From Ancrocorticia sp039812645 (lineage in GTDB: Bacteria; Actinomycetota; Actinomycetes; Actinomycetales; Actinomycetaceae): a stretch of DNA of 64,000 nucleotides. Made by a program: the position numbers and the translations under genes. The notes beneath the pieces are model-generated. The model was not told the DNA's origin. It saw nothing but the letters and a program-made list of their open reading frames with translations, and ran no database searches. Positions 15,049 to 23,716 of the stretch are shown here, piece by piece (position 1 is the stretch's first letter; each line of letters starts with the position of its first letter). The stretch spans positions 15,448 to 79,447 of the forward strand of contig JBDIAV010000007.1 of the NCBI GenBank assembly GCA_039812645.1, written 5' to 3'.

Positions 15049-16130
15049 TGCGTCGTGACATTGGCACTGACGACCCGCGAGTTAAGGTTCGCCCCGGTCG
15101 GGCATCCCGCCCGCGCACCAAGATTCGCCCCGATTACACCGGAGAGCCTTTGGCACGCGTCATCGCCGTGGATCGAGGCCGCTACCGTCTCCTTCTAGAA
15201 GACGGCGTAGAAATAACTGCCGTGAAGGCGCGCGAACTGGGGCGACGGGCCGTCGTCGTCGGAGATAAGGTACGCGTGACGGGAGATATTTCCGGACGTA
15301 AGGACACCCTCGCCCGGGTGGTGCTCGTCGAGGAACGCTCCTCGGAACTACGCCGTTCCACCGAAGAGGGCGACGGCCGCGAGCGCGTCATCGTGGCCAA
15401 CGCGGATCAGATGGCGATTGTCGTGGCGCTCGCGAATCCTGATCCTAAACCGGGCATGATTGACCGGTGCCTCGTGGCCGCTTACGTCTCCGGCATGGAG
15501 CCGTTTCTCGTGCTGACGAAGGCGGACTTGGCGCGCGCCGACTCGTTAGTGGCCTTGTACGAGCCGCTTGGACTATGCGCTTACGTCACCGATCTTTCCG
15601 CGGTTGCGGAAGATGTTGAGGGCGACGACGCGCGCGTTGACAGCGCTGACGGGGACAGTGGCCTGGAGACGGACGCGACGACGGAGACCGTCGTCGATCT
15701 TGACGAATTGCGCGAGGTTCTCACCGGACACGAGACGGTGCTGGTGGGGCACTCGGGCGTCGGGAAATCTACTCTCATCAACGCGTTGATTCCAGAGGCC
15801 GAGCGCGTGACCGGGCACGTCAACGAGGTGACGGGCAAGGGACGGCACACCTCCACGTCGGCCGTGTCGCTCGCGCTGCCCGAGGGCGGACGGATCATCG
15901 ATACGCCGGGCGTGCGGAGTTTCGGGCTGGCACACGTGAGTTCTGACGACCTGCTCCGGGCATTCACCGATCTGGACGAGGTAGCCGAGGAGTGTCCGCG
16001 CGGTTGTCCGCACGTCGAGGGCGCTCTCGACTGCGCACTCTCCGAAGTGACCGACGAACGGCTCATCGCGCGCGTTGCCTCCTTCCGGCGGCTCTTGTCC
16101 GCAAGCAGCGATGGCACCTGGAAACACTAA
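15048..16130 (+). CDS. rsgA: Ribosome small-subunit biogenesis GTPase RsgA
   Basis: 360 residues. A basic N-terminus and OB fold (about 40-100) precede a circularly permuted GTPase with G4 TKAD (about 163-166) before the P-loop GHSGVGKST (about 234-242) and DTPGVRSF. A C-terminal zinc knuckle reads CPRGCPH...C (about 315-328). RsgA acts late in 30S maturation. Residues about 185-225 hold an acidic insertion (VEGDDARVD..., ETDATTETVV) that looks family-variable. The GTG start overlaps the aroA stop; hisN follows after 27 bp. aroA-rsgA-hisN near sigR is a recurring actinobacterial arrangement. Confidence 0.95.
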   Translation: MRRDIGTDDPRVKVRPGRASRPRTKIRPDYTGEPLARVIAVDRGRYRLLLEDGVEITAVKARELGRRAVVVGDKVRVTGDISGRKDTLARVVLVEERSSELRRSTEEGDGRERVIVANADQMAIVVALANPDPKPGMIDRCLVAAYVSGMEPFLVLTKADLARADSLVALYEPLGLCAYVTDLSAVAEDVEGDDARVDSADGDSGLETDATTETVVDLDELREVLTGHETVLVGHSGVGKSTLINALIPEAERVTGHVNEVTGKGRHTSTSAVSLALPEGGRIIDTPGVRSFGLAHVSSDDLLRAFTDLDEVAEECPRGCPHVEGALDCALSEVTDERLIARVASFRRLLSASSDGTWKH

Positions 16131-16157
16131 CGACAACCAGATACACCAAGGACTCCC

Positions 16158-16961
16158 ATGAACTTCACTCTGCCCGAAGATCTCTTGTTGGCTCTCAACA
16201 TCGTTGATCGAGTCGACGAGCTGACCATGGAGCGCTTCGATTCTGCCGACCTGGTGGTGGAGACCAAACCGGACCTCACCCCGGTCTCTGACGCCGACAA
16301 GAACGCCGAGCAGATCGTACGTGACCTGCTGGAACGATCCCGCCCCGACGACGCTATTTATGGCGAAGAGCAGGGTGGGGCCCTAGAGCACAGCGCACGC
16401 CGCTGGATCCTCGATCCGATCGACGGCACCAAGAACTTCGTGCGCGGCGTCCCCGTGTGGGCTACGCTCCTCGCATTAGAAATGAACGGCGAGATTGTGC
16501 TCGGTGTGGTCTCCGCACCCGCACTCGGGCGGCGCTGGTGGGCGGCCCAGGGAATGGGCGCGTTTGTGCGGGTCGGGAAGGGCAAGGCACAGCCGATTCA
16601 CGTCTCAGGCGTATCACAAATTGAGGACGCCTCCTTCTCGTATTCCTCGCTTACCGGCTGGGAAGAGCGCGGGCAAGCAGAATCCTTGTACACGCTCGCC
16701 ACCACCTGCTGGCGTTCGCGCGCCTACGGCGACTTCTGGAGCTACATGATGGTGGCCGAGGGTACCGTCGATATCGCTGCTGAACCCGAGCTTGCACTGT
16801 ACGACATGGCGGCACTCGTCCCCATTGTGCAGGAAGCCGGAGGAACGTTTACGTCACTCGAAGGCGAAACTGGGCCCTGGGGGTCCAGTGCCATCGCATC
16901 CAATACGCTGTTGCATGAGGCCGCACGTGAGATCTTGGCGGCCGGGCAGGCGGATCAATAA
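16158..16961 (+). CDS. hisN: Histidinol-phosphatase, inositol monophosphatase family
   Basis: 267 residues with the IMPase metal site: E70 (GEEQGG), D86, D89, G90 and T91 (LDPIDGTKNF), and a C-terminal ALYDMAAL carrying the last Asp. In actinobacteria this type hydrolyses L-histidinol phosphate to histidinol in histidine biosynthesis. Assignment to HisN rather than another IMPase rests on this sequence type and its place after aroA-rsgA. A weak hairpin (GCGTC/GACGC, 17001-17017) follows the gene. Confidence 0.85.
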   Translation: MNFTLPEDLLLALNIVDRVDELTMERFDSADLVVETKPDLTPVSDADKNAEQIVRDLLERSRPDDAIYGEEQGGALEHSARRWILDPIDGTKNFVRGVPVWATLLALEMNGEIVLGVVSAPALGRRWWAAQGMGAFVRVGKGKAQPIHVSGVSQIEDASFSYSSLTGWEERGQAESLYTLATTCWRSRAYGDFWSYMMVAEGTVDIAAEPELALYDMAALVPIVQEAGGTFTSLEGETGPWGSSAIASNTLLHEAAREILAAGQADQ

Positions 16962-17182
16962 CGGCAGGCTGAGAACACCCCTGCGAAGCTAAGAGGGCAT
17001 GCGTCGTTGAATGACGCCTTTGGCAGCAAGCAAGGCCATACGTCCACGAAGGCGGAGCGGCGCCGTCGTCGTTCCATAATCTTCAACAAAGGGTACGAGA
17101 CAACCGTCACACGCCACCGAAAAACCTGGGATTTCTCCGGAATCGCGTGGCGGGATCGAGGCGAGGCTGCAAGAATACGTTT

Positions 17183-17674
17183 ATGACAGACGTGCGCGAA
17201 GTACTTACCTGGGAAGATTTCGGCGATGCCTCTCGCGAGCTCGCCAAGACTGTGTGGGATTCCGGTTTCGAACCGGATCTGATTGTGTGCGTCGCGCGCG
17301 GTGGGCTCATTCCTGCCGGTGCCATTGCGTACGCTCTTGAGCAGAAAAGCATGCTGGTTCTGAACGTCGAGTTCTACACCGGCATCGGAACCACCCTTCT
17401 TGACCCGCGTCTGGTGGACCCGGTTCCGGATAATCACGGCATGAGCGGAAAGAAAATCCTGATTGTCGACGACGTCGCCGATTCTGGTCGTACGCTCGAA
17501 TTCGTCCGCGGAATTTGTGCCCAGTACACCGATGACATTCGCGTTGCTGTTCTGTACGAGAAGCCGCGTTCGGTCATCAAGTGTGAGTACGTCTGGAAGG
17601 AAACCGACGAGTGGATTTCCTTCCCGTGGTCCTCACTTCCGCCGGTTAACGGGCTGGAGAACAAGGACAACTGA
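17183..17674 (+). CDS. Type I phosphoribosyltransferase (purine base-like)
   Basis: 163 residues. The PRPP-binding motif KILIVDDVADSGRT (about 91-104) is intact, with an upstream VARGGLIPAG loop and a YEKPRS segment typical of xanthine/hypoxanthine phosphoribosyltransferase relatives. It likely salvages a purine base using PRPP; the base cannot be named. ATG 17183 was chosen; an in-frame start at 17147 would add twelve residues without homology. No binding site; AAGAAT six bases upstream is a poor -10, so leaderless expression is only possible. Confidence 0.85.
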   Translation: MTDVREVLTWEDFGDASRELAKTVWDSGFEPDLIVCVARGGLIPAGAIAYALEQKSMLVLNVEFYTGIGTTLLDPRLVDPVPDNHGMSGKKILIVDDVADSGRTLEFVRGICAQYTDDIRVAVLYEKPRSVIKCEYVWKETDEWISFPWSSLPPVNGLENKDN

Positions 17675-18021
17675 TAATTGCGCCGTAGTCGCAAGGTTTC
17701 CAAGTGGGTGGTTGACCTCGTCAGAGTTCGGCCACCCACTGTCGTTATCACGAGTGGATGACAAGATTTCTCGTCATCACATCGAAAATTTTTGTTCTCA
17801 CAAAGTGGAAACTTCTCCTATCAATTTCACGGAACCGGGTATCTCGATGCTAGGGTAGGTAAAAATCGGCAGCGGTTCATTGAGATTTTGTCTTGGAATC
17901 GTTGCATGCGCTGGTATAGCCAACTTAGTGACTCGCTACAGCGGCCCCTTGGTTTGGCTACACTCCTCGACTTGAGGACAAGTTACCGGTAGCGATAGGC
18001 ATTCGACCTAGAGGAGTCACA
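17675..18021. other. Intergenic region before the lipoprotein gene
   Basis: 347 bp without a gene. It holds the two hairpins annotated for the phosphoribosyltransferase terminator, then a relatively AT-rich stretch. TTGAGG (17972-17977), 16 bp, GATAGG (17994-17999) is a weak promoter candidate for the lipoprotein gene, and GAGGAG precedes its ATG. Nothing else was recognised. Confidence 0.5.
17703..17778 (+). terminator. Two hairpins after the phosphoribosyltransferase gene
   Basis: AGTGGGTGG / CCACCCACT (17703-17711 and 17732-17740) is a 9-bp stem. A second, GATGAC / GTCATC (17757-17762 and 17773-17778), is followed by an AT-rich tail with TTTTT. Together they probably terminate the upstream transcript. 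Confidence 0.5.
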
Positions 18022-18540
18022 ATGACCCAGACCGCCACCACGAACACCGATACCGCACAGCGCGGTTCCAACTCTCACATCGCCAAGATTGTCGCGCTCT
18101 TCTCCGCACTCCTCATCGCACTGACCGCTTGCGGTGGTAGCGATGCGGCGGAAGAAACCAAGACAGTCCTCAAGGGAAATATTGGCGGTGTGGAAAGCAC
18201 CATTACCTATTACTCCATTAACGACGAGGTCACCCGCCAAACCACGGAGAACGTCATGCCGTATTAGTCTCTGAACGTGACCTCAGCCGACGAAGCCCGG
18301 CAGCTACTCGATCCCATGGCCGAGTCTTTCCAAGGCATCGACGGCCTCCAGCATGGTTTTGAGTACCGTGACGACGCTGTTGTCGAAACCCTTTCCATTG
18401 ACTATTCAACGGCCGATGTGGAGAAAATCGCTGAACTCCCGGGCTCGGATTTCTCCGGAAACCTTGAATCAGGCAAGGTGAGCCTCAAGGAGAGCTTGAA
18501 GGCGTTCGAGGGACAGGGCTACACCAAGGTCGAGGGTTAA
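18022..18540 (+). pseudogene. YehR/DUF1307-like lipoprotein with in-frame TAG
   Basis: One reading frame of 173 codons interrupted once. The first part has an N-terminal signal with lipobox (ALTAC-GGSD) and the domain start (LKGNIGGVESTITYYSINDE, VTRQTTENVMPY). A TAG at 18265-18267 follows, and the same frame goes on with SLNVTSADEARQLLDP, VETLSIDYSTAD and KAFEGQGYTKVEG. The two halves together match one YehR/DUF1307 lipoprotein, so the TAG is an internal nonsense codon, not a gene boundary. A good GAGGAG site and a terminator suggest it was recently functional. Sequencing error, stop readthrough or a true null are all possible. Confidence 0.85.
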
Positions 18541-18571
18541 TAAGCGACCTATCAGGCACATGCTTTCTCGT

Positions 18572-18612
18572 GAGGTGGGCGGTTGAATCTGCATGATTCA
18601 ACCGCCCACCTC
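18572..18612 (+). terminator. Terminator after the lipoprotein gene
   Basis: Perfect 18-bp stem GAGGTGGGCGGTTGAATC and its complement around loop TGCAT, then TGTTTGTG. It lies about 30 nt after the end of the lipoprotein frame. Confidence 0.75.
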
Positions 18613-18754
18613 TGTTTGTGAAGGGTCGCTGCTCGCGGAAGACCACCGATCGCCACAGTTCCCGATTCTTTCGACATAGGGTGGCACGAGTTTTTTCGTC
18701 TCTCCTCTCGTTTCCCTGTCAAAAGCTGTCGGAGGGCGCAGCTAGGGTTGAGAC

Positions 18755-20083
18755 ATGCGAATTCTTCATACATCGGACTGGCATCTAGGACGAAGCCTGC
18801 ATGGCGCGGACCTCATGCCCGCTTTCGAGCTGTGGTGTGAGCACCTCGTCGGTCTTGTTCGCGAACGCGGCATCGACGCGGTGCTCATCTCTGGTGATGT
18901 GTATGATCGCGGGGTTCCGTCCACGCAGGTGGTGGAGTTGTTCAACCGAACGCTCACGGAGCTATCGGAATTCACCACGGTGGTCCTTACCTCGGGGAAT
19001 CACGATTCCCCGCTGCGATTGGGTTTTGGTGCCGGGCTCATGAGGGATTCTGTCCACATTCGCACGGACGCGAGACGGGCCGGTGAACCTGTGGAGGTGC
19101 GGTCACGTAGTGGAGAGCTGGGCGCCCTCATCTATCCCATCCCTTATCTTGATCCGGACATCGAGCGGCGAAATCTTGCGCCGCAAGGACCTGACGGGGA
19201 GGATCCGCGGCCCGAGGACTACTTGGAGCGGAGCCACGAAGCGGTACTACGCGCGGCTCTTGATCTCGTGGCTGCGGATATCGCGGGCGGTGCGTACGCC
19301 GGGGCCGATGTGGCTCGTATCTGCATGGTGCACGCATTTGTGACCGGAGGCGAGGCGTCGCCGTCGGAACGGGATATTCACGTGGGTGGCGTGGACAATG
19401 CGCCGTCGGGGTTGTTCCGGCTTGGTGCTGTGGGTGGCTGTCGTGAGGAGGATAGCAGCGCACCGGGCGGGGAATCCGCTGGCGGAATCATGAAGAACAG
19501 CGAAATTGCAGAGGGCGACGGCGTGCTGAGCGAGGCATCGGTTGGCCCAGCACTCTCCTACGTGGCACTCGGGCATCTTCACTCGCCGCAAAAGATTGGG
19601 CTTCCGGGTGATCCTCCCATGCGATATTCGGGGTCACCGATCGCCTTTTCGTTCTCCGAGACACGGGCGAAATCATCCGTGTTGTTGGAGATTGAGGGCT
19701 CACGCGTGGAGACGGAACTGATTCCAGCTCCGGTGTGGAAGCCGGTGGTGACTTTGGTGGGAACGATGGAAGAACTGCTGAGCCCGGTGAACAGCGTTCA
19801 TGCGGAGAGCTTTGCGCGGCTCATCGTCTCAGATCCTGCCCGACCCACGGACATGTCCGCGAAACTGCGACGAGCTTTTGCCCACGCCTTGGAAATCCAG
19901 CATCAGGCCGAGGCCATCGCGCGCGAACCACGGCTTGCACAGATCGCGGCCATGAATCCGGTGGATGTACTCACCGATTTTATGAAGATTTCAGGTAACC
20001 GGGAACTCGATAAGAATGAGACGGAGCTGGTCAGGGCTGTGTGGGAACAGGTCCGCGCGGAATATGAGGAGGAAGCCAAGTGA
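18755..20083 (+). CDS. sbcD: SbcCD nuclease, subunit D (Mre11 type)
   Basis: 442 residues. The metallophosphoesterase core shows D8-x-H10 (SDWHLG), D48 (SGDVYDR), N82-H83 (GNHDS), a VHAFVTGG His near 192 and LGHLHSPQ near 270. It partners SbcC to cut DNA hairpins and blocked ends. A low-complexity loop (about 222-260, EEDSSAPGGES) separates two core motifs. The ATG lacks a binding site, but TAGGGT ends exactly six bases before it, pointing to a leaderless mRNA. The stop overlaps the sbcC start as GTGA. Confidence 0.95.
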   Translation: MRILHTSDWHLGRSLHGADLMPAFELWCEHLVGLVRERGIDAVLISGDVYDRGVPSTQVVELFNRTLTELSEFTTVVLTSGNHDSPLRLGFGAGLMRDSVHIRTDARRAGEPVEVRSRSGELGALIYPIPYLDPDIERRNLAPQGPDGEDPRPEDYLERSHEAVLRAALDLVAADIAGGAYAGADVARICMVHAFVTGGEASPSERDIHVGGVDNAPSGLFRLGAVGGCREEDSSAPGGESAGGIMKNSEIAEGDGVLSEASVGPALSYVALGHLHSPQKIGLPGDPPMRYSGSPIAFSFSETRAKSSVLLEIEGSRVETELIPAPVWKPVVTLVGTMEELLSPVNSVHAESFARLIVSDPARPTDMSAKLRRAFAHALEIQHQAEAIAREPRLAQIAAMNPVDVLTDFMKISGNRELDKNETELVRAVWEQVRAEYEEEAK

Positions 20084-23000
20084 GACTGCATCGGCTTGAA
20101 CTACAAGGCATTGGCCCTTTTGCTTCCCAATTCACCATTGATTTCGACCGGCTGAGCGTAGCGGGTATTTACCTACTCGACGGTCCTACCGGATCCGGTA
20201 AGTCCACAATCATTGATGCCATCACGTGGGCACTTTACGGCAGCGTTGCTGGCGGTGAGGACTCCACATCGGATCGTATTCGCTCCACCCATGCCGATCC
20301 AAAGCGTGAAAGCTATGTCGATCTAGTCTTCAGCGTGAATGCGGGGATGTTCCGCGTGCGCCGCACACCTTCCTGGACGAAGGAGGGGAACAAGAATCCC
20401 ACCAACGTCACGGCAAAACTCTGGAAACTGTACGACGGCGCCTTAGAATCCGGCGATATCGACGCTGGCGTACCTTTGGAAACTAAGGCGGTAGGGGTCG
20501 GCACTGAAGTAGCTCAGTTCGTCGGGCTCTCACGCAAGCAATTCGTTCAGACCATCGTGTTACCGCAGGGGAAGTTCGCCGAATTTCTCCGGTTAAATTC
20601 GACAGAACGAACCGGGCTGTTAGAACAGATCTTCGGGACCGAGATTTATCGTCGTGTCGCGGAGAAGCTAGCTGCAATGGCTGGCGTTGCGAATAAAGAG
20701 GTGGAGGACGCGAAGAGAGCGTTTCTCTTGGCTCTTGATTACCTTGTGGACGCCTCACATGCCGAGGAAGCCAGAGCGGAGGAACTTCGAACGCTTGTCG
20801 CGGAGATGATTGATCCTCGCGAAAATGGCGAGGTACTCGAGGCAGTTGTGCAGTTGCGGGCGGAAGCCGAAGCTCACGTGGCGGAAGCTTCTGTAGCCCG
20901 TGAGGCCGCCGAGAAGAACCTTGCTACCGCATTCGAAAAGCTCACCGCTGAGGAAACTTTGGCGACAAATATGAAGCGGCGTTCATCGTTGTTGCAGCAC
21001 CGCACCCAGCTGAACGGGGAGCAGAAGAAGATCGTCACACTAGAGGCGGCTCTCCGGACAAATCAGGAAGCGAAGCAGGTTCTTCCTCGGGTCGAGGCAT
21101 TGGAGAAGGCGGAGCAGGCTGTCAAAGAAGCCAATCAGTCGCTTGAACCTGTATCACCTATCGCGCCGGAAGCTGTTAATGAGGGTTCTATCCGGGTCAC
21201 CGAGGAAGAAGCTACTCGTTTGGCTTCGCTGAGCGGCACGCTTGCCGAGTTAGAGAACGTGGAGCTTACCGTTATCGCTTTGCGTCGTGAGCAGACGGCA
21301 GACGAGAATTCTCTGGAAGAGGGCGAACAAGACCTGATCGTTGCTGAGCAGGCAGCGAAGGCGCTGCCTGCTCAGCTTGAGGATGCACGGACTACACAAC
21401 AAACCGCAGCTCAAACGTATGCCGGGTTGCCGGCAGCCAAGGCTTCCTTAGAGGACGCCCGTGCTCGGCACCACCGCGTAAGTGACCTGGATGGACTCCA
21501 GAAGGAGATTGAAGCTACCGAGAAGCAGGTGGCAGCGAAACTCGCAAGGTTTATCAAAGCCAAAGCAGAGCATGACCGTCTGACCACCGCCTGGATTGCA
21601 TCAACCGCCGCGAACCTCGCAATGGAGCTGAAAGAAGGGGCTCCTTGCCCGGTCTGTGGAGCGGAGGAACATCCCTCCCCCGCCAAGAAGACGGAGGAGT
21701 TCGCCACCCATGAGGAGGTAGACGTCGCCGAAGCGACGCGGAGCGATTGTGAAACCGCCCTACGCGAGAGGCAGAAAAAGGTCGAGGCGCTGCGGGCAAG
21801 TTCACGCGTCATCGCAGAAGACCTGAACGGGCTCACCGCAGAACTCGCAAACGAGCAGGTTGCGGACGCCGTCGTCGCCGTTGAGAAGGCGGAGGCTGCC
21901 GGAAGAGAAGCCACCCAGCAAGCAAGCGTAGTTGCCTCGCTGGAGGCCCAGCACAAAGCTGCAATACAGAAAGTCACGACGCTTCGTGAACAGATTGTCG
22001 TACTGAAGTCCCGTGTGAGTGAGCGCAAGGAGCGCATCACTCGGGAGGAGGCCCGCTTGGCGGAGGAGCTGGGCGGCTTCTCATCCATTTCCGCGCGGAT
22101 CGCCGCGCATCGGGCGGCGGTGGCGTCAAAGAACGCGGAACTCTCGGCCCTGCGTACTTGCCTCACTGCCCGGCGTGCACAGGACGAACGGTCCGAAGAA
22201 CTTGCGGAGGCTCTCAAAGCGTCATCGTTCGCGAGTGCCGATGCCGTACGTGAAGCGGTTCTCAGCAGTGGGCAAGCGAAGGAATGGGAAGCGCACATTA
22301 CGCGGCACAAACGGGATCTTCACGACGTGGAACGTGATCTTGCAGCACCTGAGATCGCCAAGCTCACCGGTGACGAGCATCCGGAAGTAGACGCCGCCCG
22401 CGCGGCACAGCGCGAGGCGTTGAGCAGCGCGGAAGCCGCACGTGCCGCCTTCACCACCGCGCAGATCACCGCACGCCAGGTGACGCAGCGGGAGCAGCAA
22501 CTGAGGGAGAGCCTAAATTCGTGGGTTACCGCCCGGACCACTGCAGGTCCTGTAGTTCGCCTCGCAGGCCTTGCCAATGCATCCTCCGAGTACTCGTTCA
22601 CCAAAATGACTCTCCCCACCTACGTGCTCAATCAACGATTCAAGCTGGTGGTGGAGCGTGCCAACGAGCACCTCTCGGTGTTCTCGCTGGGCCGCTACGA
22701 ACTTGTCAGCACCGAAGAAAAGGAGAAGGGTTCCCGCGCGCAGAAGGTGGGGCTCGGCTTGGAGATTGTCGATCACGTCGGTGACTCCAACGGCGATGTC
22801 CGTCGAGCCACCAAATCACTTTCGGGTGGCGAGACGTTCTACGTCTCGCTCTCGCTGGCACTCGCTCTCGCTGATGTGGTCTGCTCCGAGAACGGTGGCA
22901 TCCAGCTCGATACCTTGATGATTGATGAAGGATTCGGGACCCTTGATGAGAACACCCGCGACCAGGTGATGCAGGTGCTCACCTCGCTGGCGAGCAATGG

Positions 23001-23112
23001 GCGCGCCGTCGCCGTGGTCAGCCACGTCGAGGAGCTCAAGAAGATGATCGCCGAACAAATCCTGGTGCGTCCGCTGCCGGATGGTTCTTCAACACTGGAG
23101 GTGCGGGCATAG
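20080..23112 (+). CDS. sbcC: SbcCD nuclease, subunit C (Rad50-type SMC ATPase)
   Basis: 1010 residues. Walker A GPTGSGKST lies at 35-43, followed by long heptad-rich coiled coils. A zinc hook CPVCG (about 522-526) lies near the middle, then the ABC signature KSLSGGETF (about 910-918) and Walker B TLMIDEGFGTLDENT (about 943-957). It dimerises through the hook and forms the SbcCD exonuclease with SbcD. GTG 20080 overlaps the sbcD stop by 4 bp. Length and architecture are normal for the family. Confidence 0.96.
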   Translation: MRLHRLELQGIGPFASQFTIDFDRLSVAGIYLLDGPTGSGKSTIIDAITWALYGSVAGGEDSTSDRIRSTHADPKRESYVDLVFSVNAGMFRVRRTPSWTKEGNKNPTNVTAKLWKLYDGALESGDIDAGVPLETKAVGVGTEVAQFVGLSRKQFVQTIVLPQGKFAEFLRLNSTERTGLLEQIFGTEIYRRVAEKLAAMAGVANKEVEDAKRAFLLALDYLVDASHAEEARAEELRTLVAEMIDPRENGEVLEAVVQLRAEAEAHVAEASVAREAAEKNLATAFEKLTAEETLATNMKRRSSLLQHRTQLNGEQKKIVTLEAALRTNQEAKQVLPRVEALEKAEQAVKEANQSLEPVSPIAPEAVNEGSIRVTEEEATRLASLSGTLAELENVELTVIALRREQTADENSLEEGEQDLIVAEQAAKALPAQLEDARTTQQTAAQTYAGLPAAKASLEDARARHHRVSDLDGLQKEIEATEKQVAAKLARFIKAKAEHDRLTTAWIASTAANLAMELKEGAPCPVCGAEEHPSPAKKTEEFATHEEVDVAEATRSDCETALRERQKKVEALRASSRVIAEDLNGLTAELANEQVADAVVAVEKAEAAGREATQQASVVASLEAQHKAAIQKVTTLREQIVVLKSRVSERKERITREEARLAEELGGFSSISARIAAHRAAVASKNAELSALRTCLTARRAQDERSEELAEALKASSFASADAVREAVLSSGQAKEWEAHITRHKRDLHDVERDLAAPEIAKLTGDEHPEVDAARAAQREALSSAEAARAAFTTAQITARQVTQREQQLRESLNSWVTARTTAGPVVRLAGLANASSEYSFTKMTLPTYVLNQRFKLVVERANEHLSVFSLGRYELVSTEEKEKGSRAQKVGLGLEIVDHVGDSNGDVRRATKSLSGGETFYVSLSLALALADVVCSENGGIQLDTLMIDEGFGTLDENTRDQVMQVLTSLASNGRAVAVVSHVEELKKMIAEQILVRPLPDGSSTLEVRA

Positions 23113-23168
23113 AAAGTAGCGGAGAGCTTCTATCGTGCTGCACCTCACAAGACTCTCGTCAGCCCGTG

Positions 23169-23199
23169 TTAAGCCACACACATCATGGGTGTGGCTTAA
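23169..23199. terminator. Bidirectional hairpin between sbcC and the DUF6912 gene
   Basis: Perfect 11-bp stem TTAAGCCACAC / GTGTGGCTTAA, 57 nt past the sbcC stop and 22 nt past the end of the convergent DUF6912 gene. No strong T run. Confidence 0.55.
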
Positions 23200-23220
23200 C
23201 CGCCCCGGAGAACACCCGCA

Positions 23221-23712
23221 TTACTCCGCGGCCAGCATCCTCGCGAGCGCGTCGCGCTCGGCGACGTCGTACCACATGAGGTCCTCGTCAATCACGCGCT
23301 CGAAGGCAGCCTCGTCACCGTCGGCGGCTTCGGCAACGTCCTGCTCTGATTCGAGATCGTCTACGTGAATCGACTCGATCTTCTTCCAGCCCACCGGTTG
23401 GTTGAGGTATACCGCTGACGGCAAGTGCTCGTTCAAGTCATATACCTGAGGGTCAAGAGGAGAAACATGCGCGTCCGGAACAACCGCCACAATTACACAG
23501 CGCCGAGGCGCAACACTGACACCCTCAGAACGTGCAGCGCCAACGAGCCGCAAAGAGTCATCGGCGGCGGCATTCATCGCAACTGCCTCAACGACCTCTG
23601 GATCTTCCGGCCCCAGCGCATGCTCCAGCGCACGCGTTACCGCATGAACAACTCGTGGTTCGATCGGGGCGCTCAACAGGTCTCGGTTTGTCGCTGGAAT
23701 GTAGATCCTCAC
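23221..23712 (-). CDS. DUF6912-type conserved actinobacterial protein
   Basis: 163 residues beginning MRIYIPATNRDLLSAP, the hallmark start of a conserved actinobacterial family (DUF6912) of unknown function. The middle has a valine-rich strand (RCVIVAVVPDAHV) and the C-terminus is acidic (DDLESEQDVAEAADGDEAA). No catalytic motif, signal or membrane segment is visible. The GTG start lies 4 bp after the CpaE-like stop, so it is the third gene of the SAF-CpaE operon and may serve the same process. Confidence 0.75.
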   Translation of the reverse strand: MRIYIPATNRDLLSAPIEPRVVHAVTRALEHALGPEDPEVVEAVAMNAAADDSLRLVGAARSEGVSVAPRRCVIVAVVPDAHVSPLDPQVYDLNEHLPSAVYLNQPVGWKKIESIHVDDLESEQDVAEAADGDEAAFERVIDEDLMWYDVAERDALARMLAAE

Positions 23713-23716
23713 ACGC

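Noticed and set aside
16962..17090. Short minus-strand frame after hisN beginning MERRRRRSAF
   Set aside because: No ribosome site and shadow-like composition.
18277..18540. Second half of the lipoprotein read as its own gene
   Set aside because: No start with a ribosome site; same frame and same domain as the first half, so it is one broken gene.
21411..22310. 299-codon frame opposite the sbcC coiled coil
   Set aside because: Ser/Ala/Arg-rich shadow produced by the repetitive coiled-coil codons of sbcC.
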